Assembly (NCBI GenBank): GCA_964593895.1
Contig: CAZQKL010000077.1
Location: forward strand, 1-9,862
Source of the DNA: CAZQKL01 sp964593895 [NCBI: uncultured bacterium]
GTDB lineage: Bacteria > DYJV01
Length of the DNA stretch: 9,862 bases
Direction of reading: 5' to 3'
The position numbers were made by a program, and so were the translations under genes. The stretch's first letter is position 1. Every line of letters begins with the position of its first letter. Under the pieces are notes generated by a model, which saw only the letters and a list, made by a program, of their open reading frames with translations, did no database searches and had not been told where the DNA came from. Positions 6,273-9,862 of the stretch are shown here, one piece after another.

Positions 6273-8328
6273 AAATGGAAATAACAGGCTTTGTAAGTTC
6301 TGGATTTCTTGCAATTCTTATCTTTTGGGAAATTAAAGTTAATATCCAAAAACCTATACCAATGAGATAACCATAATATTTATTTGAAACCTCAAAAAAT
6401 TCCTTTATTAATTGAGGCTGAAATAAAAATAAACATGCTATAAGAAGAAGTATCACTTCATACCATGCATTTTTCCCAATTACCCAACCCTGTGTGGCGG
6501 ATGCAAAAGCCCAAGCACCTAAAACCGCCATAACAAAAATTAATATTGCTAAAGGAAAGCTATTTATATTATGAAGAATTAAATCTGGATTAAATATAAA
6601 CATATAGGCTATTACAGTAGTTCTTATGTCATACATAAAACCTTGAATTCCTGTAGGAATTGGGTCACTTCCAGCGATTGCTGCTGCAGCATAACTTGCA
6701 AGACCAACTGGTGGAGTATCATCTGCAAGCATACCAAAATAAAAACAGAATAGATGTGCAGCCATTAAAGGAACAATAAAATTATTAGCCTGGCCAACCT
6801 CTACAATAATTGGAGCGGTTAATGATGCCATAACAATGTAAGTAGCGGTTGTAGGAAGACCCATTCCAATTAATAAACTTGCAATTGAGGTAATAAGAAG
6901 CATAACAAAAATATTTCCACCTGAAAGTTGTTCAACAATTTCGGTAATCATTCCACCAATTCCTAAATTTACTATTCCAACAATAATTCCTGCTGAAGCA
7001 CATGCTATTGCAACTGATACCATATTTTTTGAACCTTTAACAAAACCATCTGAAACTTTCCTTAACCATTCTTTAAATGCTTTTTTTAAACCTTCATTTT
7101 TGGATTTTGCAATAATTATATCTCTTATTAATAAAACTCCAAGTAACCATATAATTGATACGAATGCTGAATGATCAGGAGTTCTTCGTAAAATAATTAA
7201 TTCATAAATTAGAACCGCAATAGGAATTAGGAAATAATATCCATTTTTTAAAACTTCTTTTAATACTGGCAATTCCTCTTTTCTCAATCCTCTTAATCCA
7301 GCTTTTGATGCTTCAATATGAGTTATATACAATAGAGCACAATATGAAGCCAGTGCTGGAATTGCAGCAGATTTTACAACCTGAATATATGGCACATTTA
7401 AATATTCAGCAATTATAAACGCAGCTGCGCCCATTATAGGAGGCATCAATTGTCCATCAATGCTTGCTGCAACCTCAGTTGCAGCTGCTTTTGTTGGAGG
7501 GTATCCTATCTTTTTCATTAATGGAATGGTAAAAGTTCCTGTAGTTACTATATTTGCAATAGATGAACCTGAAACCATTCCAGTTAAACCACTTGATAAA
7601 ACAGCTGCTTTTGCAGGTCCACCTTTATATTTCCCTAAAAAACACAATGCAATATCTATGAAAAATTTACCAGCCCCTGACCTTTCAAGTAATGCACCAA
7701 ATAAAACGTAAAGATAGACAACTGATGCTGAAACTCCAAGAGGTATACCATAAATTCCCTCTGTTGATAGACATATCTGAGTTAAATATTTTCTAATTGA
7801 TACACTTTTATAAGCAAGAACTTCTGGCATATGCTCTGCGTATAAAGCATATAAAGTAAATAAAATGGCAATAATTGTTAATGCAGGTCCTATTGCTCTT
7901 CTTGAAGCCTCAAGAAGTAAAATTAATAGCATAAATCCAACTATTAAATCAGTTGTATTAGGCATTCCAGCTCTTGCAGAAATTCCTTCCCAATCTAAAA
8001 AAAGATATAAAGCTGAAAAAGCTCCTAATATTGCTAAAATTAAATCAATTACAGGAATTTTATCACGAGCCCATAATAATTTAAGTCTCTTTTTTGGTTT
8101 TTTAAAAAAAGGTATACTACAAAAACACATAGCCATTGCAAATGCCAAATGAATGGACCTAATTGTTACTTCATTTAAAAGTAGCCAGCTTGAAATTGAC
8201 AGCTGAAATAAAGCCCATAATATTCCCAATGTTGGAATTATAAATCTTTGCCATCCCTTTAAAACTCTGAGTTCACCACTTTCTTCAGCAATTATTTCTT
8301 TAAGGTCAAGTTTTTTCTCCTTTTCCAT
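6271..8328 (-). CDS. TRAP transporter fused permease (DctQ-DctM fusion, TAXI type)
   Basis: This is the inner-membrane part of a tripartite ATP-independent periplasmic transporter, which uses an ion gradient to import a solute delivered by a binding protein. The product has 685 residues. A cytoplasmic N-terminus (about 1-28) and a four-helix DctQ-like part (about 29-165) are fused to a large DctM-like part, as is typical of TAXI systems. GLTGMVSGSSIANIVTTGTF at 248-267, GMGLPTTATYIVMA at 488-501 and ADDTPPVGLAS are the conserved hairpin and ion-site-like segments of DctM. An extra hydrophobic C-terminal region (about 605-675) ends the protein, as in many fused permeases. The ATG is preceded by a strong GGAGG. 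The binding-protein gene lies 99 bp upstream, with a terminator-like hairpin between them. The substrate cannot be told from sequence; known TAXI ligands include glutamate and 2-oxoglutarate-type acids. Confidence 0.95.
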   Translation of the reverse strand: MEKEKKLDLKEIIAEESGELRVLKGWQRFIIPTLGILWALFQLSISSWLLLNEVTIRSIHLAFAMAMCFCSIPFFKKPKKRLKLLWARDKIPVIDLILAILGAFSALYLFLDWEGISARAGMPNTTDLIVGFMLLILLLEASRRAIGPALTIIAILFTLYALYAEHMPEVLAYKSVSIRKYLTQICLSTEGIYGIPLGVSASVVYLYVLFGALLERSGAGKFFIDIALCFLGKYKGGPAKAAVLSSGLTGMVSGSSIANIVTTGTFTIPLMKKIGYPPTKAAATEVAASIDGQLMPPIMGAAAFIIAEYLNVPYIQVVKSAAIPALASYCALLYITHIEASKAGLRGLRKEELPVLKEVLKNGYYFLIPIAVLIYELIILRRTPDHSAFVSIIWLLGVLLIRDIIIAKSKNEGLKKAFKEWLRKVSDGFVKGSKNMVSVAIACASAGIIVGIVNLGIGGMITEIVEQLSGGNIFVMLLITSIASLLIGMGLPTTATYIVMASLTAPIIVEVGQANNFIVPLMAAHLFCFYFGMLADDTPPVGLASYAAAAIAGSDPIPTGIQGFMYDIRTTVIAYMFIFNPDLILHNINSFPLAILIFVMAVLGAWAFASATQGWVIGKNAWYEVILLLIACLFLFQPQLIKEFFEVSNKYYGYLIGIGFWILTLISQKIRIARNPELTKPVISI

Positions 8329-8330
8329 TA

Positions 8331-8339
8331 CCCCCCTCC
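8331..8339 (-). promoter_or_regulatory. ribosome binding site of the TRAP permease gene
   Basis: The minus strand reads GGAGGGGGG followed by TA and ATG at 8328. GGAGG sits about 6 nt before the start. The long G run is unusual in this AT-rich DNA but matches an ordinary Shine-Dalgarno position. Confidence 0.7.
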
Positions 8340-8354
8340 AACTTTAAAAAAGCG

Positions 8355-8370
8355 TTTTAATGGATTAAAA
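8355..8370. promoter_or_regulatory. 16-bp palindrome upstream of the permease gene, candidate operator
   Basis: TTTTAATGGATTAAAA has perfect 7-bp arms around a 2-bp centre. It lies downstream of the terminator hairpin and about 26 bp before the permease start. Dyad symmetry of this size suits a dimeric repressor. A gap of 2 nt is too tight for a full RNA hairpin, which would need to open some A-U pairs. No known regulator consensus is recognised, and AT richness makes chance palindromes more likely. Confidence 0.35.
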
Positions 8371-8376
8371 TGATAT

Positions 8377-8401
8377 AAAAAAAGGGGGAGAAATTCTCCC
8401 C
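8377..8401 (-). terminator. intrinsic terminator between the TAXI binding-protein and permease genes
   Basis: On the minus strand GGGGAGA (8401-8395), loop ATT (8394-8392) and TCTCCCC (8391-8385) form a perfect 7-bp GC-rich stem. One C and seven T's (8383-8377) follow. This is a textbook rho-independent terminator 27 nt after the TAXI stop codon. The plus strand also carries a T-rich tail after the stem, so it could act in both directions. Within a binding-protein/permease operon, partial readthrough would give more binding protein than permease. Confidence 0.8.
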
Positions 8402-8427
8402 TTTATATTTTTTGGTTTTGCTTTTAA

Positions 8428-9411
8428 TTATTTTTTCAAATATTTATCAAGTCCATGCTCTTTATAATATTTCATTGCTCCAGGATGAATTGGAGCAGAA
8501 AGTCCTTCAAGCATGTTTTTCTTTGTCAATACCGCATATGCAGGATGGAGTTTTTTAAAAGCTTCAAGGTTATCAAACACCTCTTTTACAATAGCGTAAA
8601 CTATATCATCAGGCATATCTGCTCTTGTAACAAATGTAGCTTTAACTCCAAAAGTAGGTATCATATCTTCTTTATTTGTTAAGTTTGGATAGAATTTTTT
8701 TGGAATATAAGTTTTTGCATAATATGGGAATTTCTTTAACAATGGTTCTACATTAGGAATAGGAACTATATGAACTTTAATTCTTCCAGCTGTAGCTTCT
8801 TTTATTGAACCATTTGGATGCCCAACTGTATAAAAATAAGCATCAATTCTATCATTCTGTAAAGCTTCTGCTGCCTCAACTGCTTTAATATAAAAAGCTT
8901 TAATATCTTTTTTTTCATCAAGTCCTGCAAGCCATAAAGCATCTCTTGAATTTCCAAGCTGACCTGAACCTGGGTTTCCTATTGCAACTCTCTTACCTTT
9001 TAAATCTTTTAATGACCATATACCACTTTTATCAGTTGCTATTAATGTAACTGATTCTGGGTGAATTGCAAAAATAGCTCTTAAATTCTTTTGTGGATGA
9101 CCCTTCCATTCTTTTAATCCATAATATGCCTGATACTGTCTATCAGATTGGCAAATTCCAAAATCTAAATCTCCACTCATAACAGCATTTATATTGTATA
9201 CTGAGCCAGCAGTAGATTCAACTGTGCATTTAATATGATACTGTTTAAATTTTTTATTTACCATTCTGCAAATAGCACCACCAGTTGGATAGTAAACTCC
9301 TGTAACTCCTCCTGTTCCAATTGTTATAAATCTTACTTTTTTTGCATTTCCAGTTATTGAAAAAGCAAACAACAATGTTAAACTTGCTATAAACATTAAT
9401 ACTTTTTTCAT
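8428..9411 (-). CDS. TAXI family TRAP transporter solute-binding protein
   Basis: This periplasmic protein captures a solute and hands it to the fused TRAP permease encoded downstream. The product has 327 residues, normal for the family. A Sec signal peptide (MKKVLMFIASLTLLFAFSITGNA, cleavage near residue 23) is followed at once by the family opening FITIGTGGVTGVYYPTGGAI (28-47). Also present are STAGSVYNINAVMSGDLDFG (66-85), which is the common S-x-G-S-x-x-N motif, KDLKGKRVAIGNPGSG (135-150) and the C-terminal HPGAMKYYKEHGL (309-321), all TAXI hallmarks. The ATG is preceded by an optimal AAGGAGGT that overlaps the end of the usp gene, and only 3 nt separate the two genes. The strong start plus the downstream terminator point to high expression relative to the permease. 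The ligand is unknown. Confidence 0.95.
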   Translation of the reverse strand: MKKVLMFIASLTLLFAFSITGNAKKVRFITIGTGGVTGVYYPTGGAICRMVNKKFKQYHIKCTVESTAGSVYNINAVMSGDLDFGICQSDRQYQAYYGLKEWKGHPQKNLRAIFAIHPESVTLIATDKSGIWSLKDLKGKRVAIGNPGSGQLGNSRDALWLAGLDEKKDIKAFYIKAVEAAEALQNDRIDAYFYTVGHPNGSIKEATAGRIKVHIVPIPNVEPLLKKFPYYAKTYIPKKFYPNLTNKEDMIPTFGVKATFVTRADMPDDIVYAIVKEVFDNLEAFKKLHPAYAVLTKKNMLEGLSAPIHPGAMKYYKEHGLDKYLKK

Positions 9412-9414
9412 TTT

Positions 9415-9849
9415 TTACCTCCTTGTTATCATAATATTTGTTTTTGCTCGTCTTGCAACTTTCTCAGCAGTCCCACCAAAGAAAAACTTTTTAGCTCCAG
9501 TTTTCCCATGAGAACCAATTATCACAAGGTCAATTGGATTATTCTCTATCTCTTCAATAATTTCCACATAAGGAATACCTCTTCTTACATGGAATTTATG
9601 TGAAATATCCTTAAGTTCTGGGAATTTCTCTCTTAACATCTCAAGTTGCTTTTTAGCTTCGTTATAAATTCTTTCCCTTATTTCATTATACTCTTCTTCA
9701 CTTAGATAATGAAAAAGCATACTTTCGTCATGATTAACATGAAGAATATATAAAGTTGAGGAAAATTTTTCTGCTAATTTTATTCCAGTTTTTAATGCAA
9801 AATATGAATCTTCAGAGAAATCAACAGGAACAAGAATATTTTTAAACAT
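9415..9849 (-). CDS. universal stress protein, UspA family
   Basis: This small cytoplasmic nucleotide-binding protein has 144 residues and a single Usp domain. The start MFKNILVPVDFSEDSYFAL, with Asp10 where the adenine site lies, is typical. The phosphate-binding motif is GSHGKTG...FFFGG (112-126), matching G-x2-G-x9-G. The usual Ser/Thr after the last Gly is Gly126, with Thr127 next, so ATP binding is likely but slightly altered. It is the first gene in the window's transport cluster. In Halomonas elongata, TeaD is an ATP-binding Usp encoded with the TeaABC TRAP transporter and tied to its control, so a similar partner role is inferred here. The last two codons, AGG AGG, form the core of the Shine-Dalgarno for the next gene. 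Upstream sequence is cut by the window end, so its promoter and any preceding gene are not visible. Confidence 0.93.
   Translation of the reverse strand: MFKNILVPVDFSEDSYFALKTGIKLAEKFSSTLYILHVNHDESMLFHYLSEEEYNEIRERIYNEAKKQLEMLREKFPELKDISHKFHVRRGIPYVEIIEEIENNPIDLVIIGSHGKTGAKKFFFGGTAEKVARRAKTNIMITRR
9417..9424 (-). promoter_or_regulatory. ribosome binding site of the TAXI gene, inside the usp 3' end
   Basis: The minus strand reads AAGGAGGT, then AAAAA, then ATG at 9411. It is fully complementary to the 16S 3'-end core at 5-nt spacing. It is made by the last two Arg codons and part of the stop codon of usp, so the two genes are translated from one message. Confidence 0.8.
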
Positions 9850-9862
9850 TTCTCATTTACCT

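Noticed and set aside
7460-8152. Plus-strand open frames of 83 and 95 codons opposite the TRAP permease
   Set aside because: They are antisense to strongly conserved permease codons and show no family features or start signals.
9850-9862. Four-codon reading frame starting at 9856, overlapping the usp start
   Set aside because: It is too short to judge at a window edge. It may be the end of an upstream gene or leader, but nothing here supports a call.
1-9862. CRISPR, mobile element, toxin-antitoxin, defence or phage signals
   Set aside because: I looked on both strands and found no regularly spaced direct repeats, transposase motifs, terminal inverted repeats, or nuclease or restriction motifs. 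Base composition looks uniform across the genes, so I see no sign of recent transfer.

Overview
The window is AT-rich bacterial chromosomal DNA, densely packed, with eight protein genes. Seven lie on the minus strand. One lies on the plus strand and converges on them at the left edge. The secreted FG-GAP/VCBS protein with a FlgT-C-like N-terminal part and the UspA + TAXI-TRAP cluster are gene types I associate with anaerobic Deltaproteobacteria-like (Thermodesulfobacteriota) or similar lineages. Low GC content and lysine/isoleucine-rich proteins fit this, but no marker here fixes the genus or even the phylum.

Layout, in minus-strand transcription order from the right edge: (a) 9849-6271 is a solute uptake module with a UspA-type protein, a TAXI-type TRAP periplasmic binding protein and a fused DctQ-DctM permease. 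A strong intrinsic terminator-like hairpin lies between the binding-protein and permease genes. It is followed by a 16-bp AT-rich palindrome just upstream of the permease ribosome binding site. (b) 6270-6177 is a 94-bp gap that holds a terminator-like G/C stem and three copies of one 8-9-bp word in alternating orientation. These could form mutually exclusive hairpins. (c) 6176-898 is an envelope/division cluster: an exported VCBS-repeat protein of unknown function, uppP (undecaprenyl-diphosphate phosphatase), ftsK (DNA translocase) and a small multi-pass membrane protein. The last three are separated by 1 nt or overlap by 4 nt (ATGA) and lack clear Shine-Dalgarno sequences, so they look translationally coupled.

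On the plus strand, the left edge carries most of a U32-family gene related to the tRNA hydroxylation protein TrhP/YegQ. It is cut by the window edge and broken by an apparent one-base deletion near position 58. It ends 24 nt inside the 3' end of the opposing membrane-protein gene.

I see no tRNA, rRNA, CRISPR array, insertion sequence, phage or defence gene. No gap between genes exceeds 100 bp. The less ordinary items are the two regulatory-looking gaps, the frameshifted U32 gene and the uncharacterised VCBS protein linked to uppP-ftsK. I found no clear novel multi-gene system.
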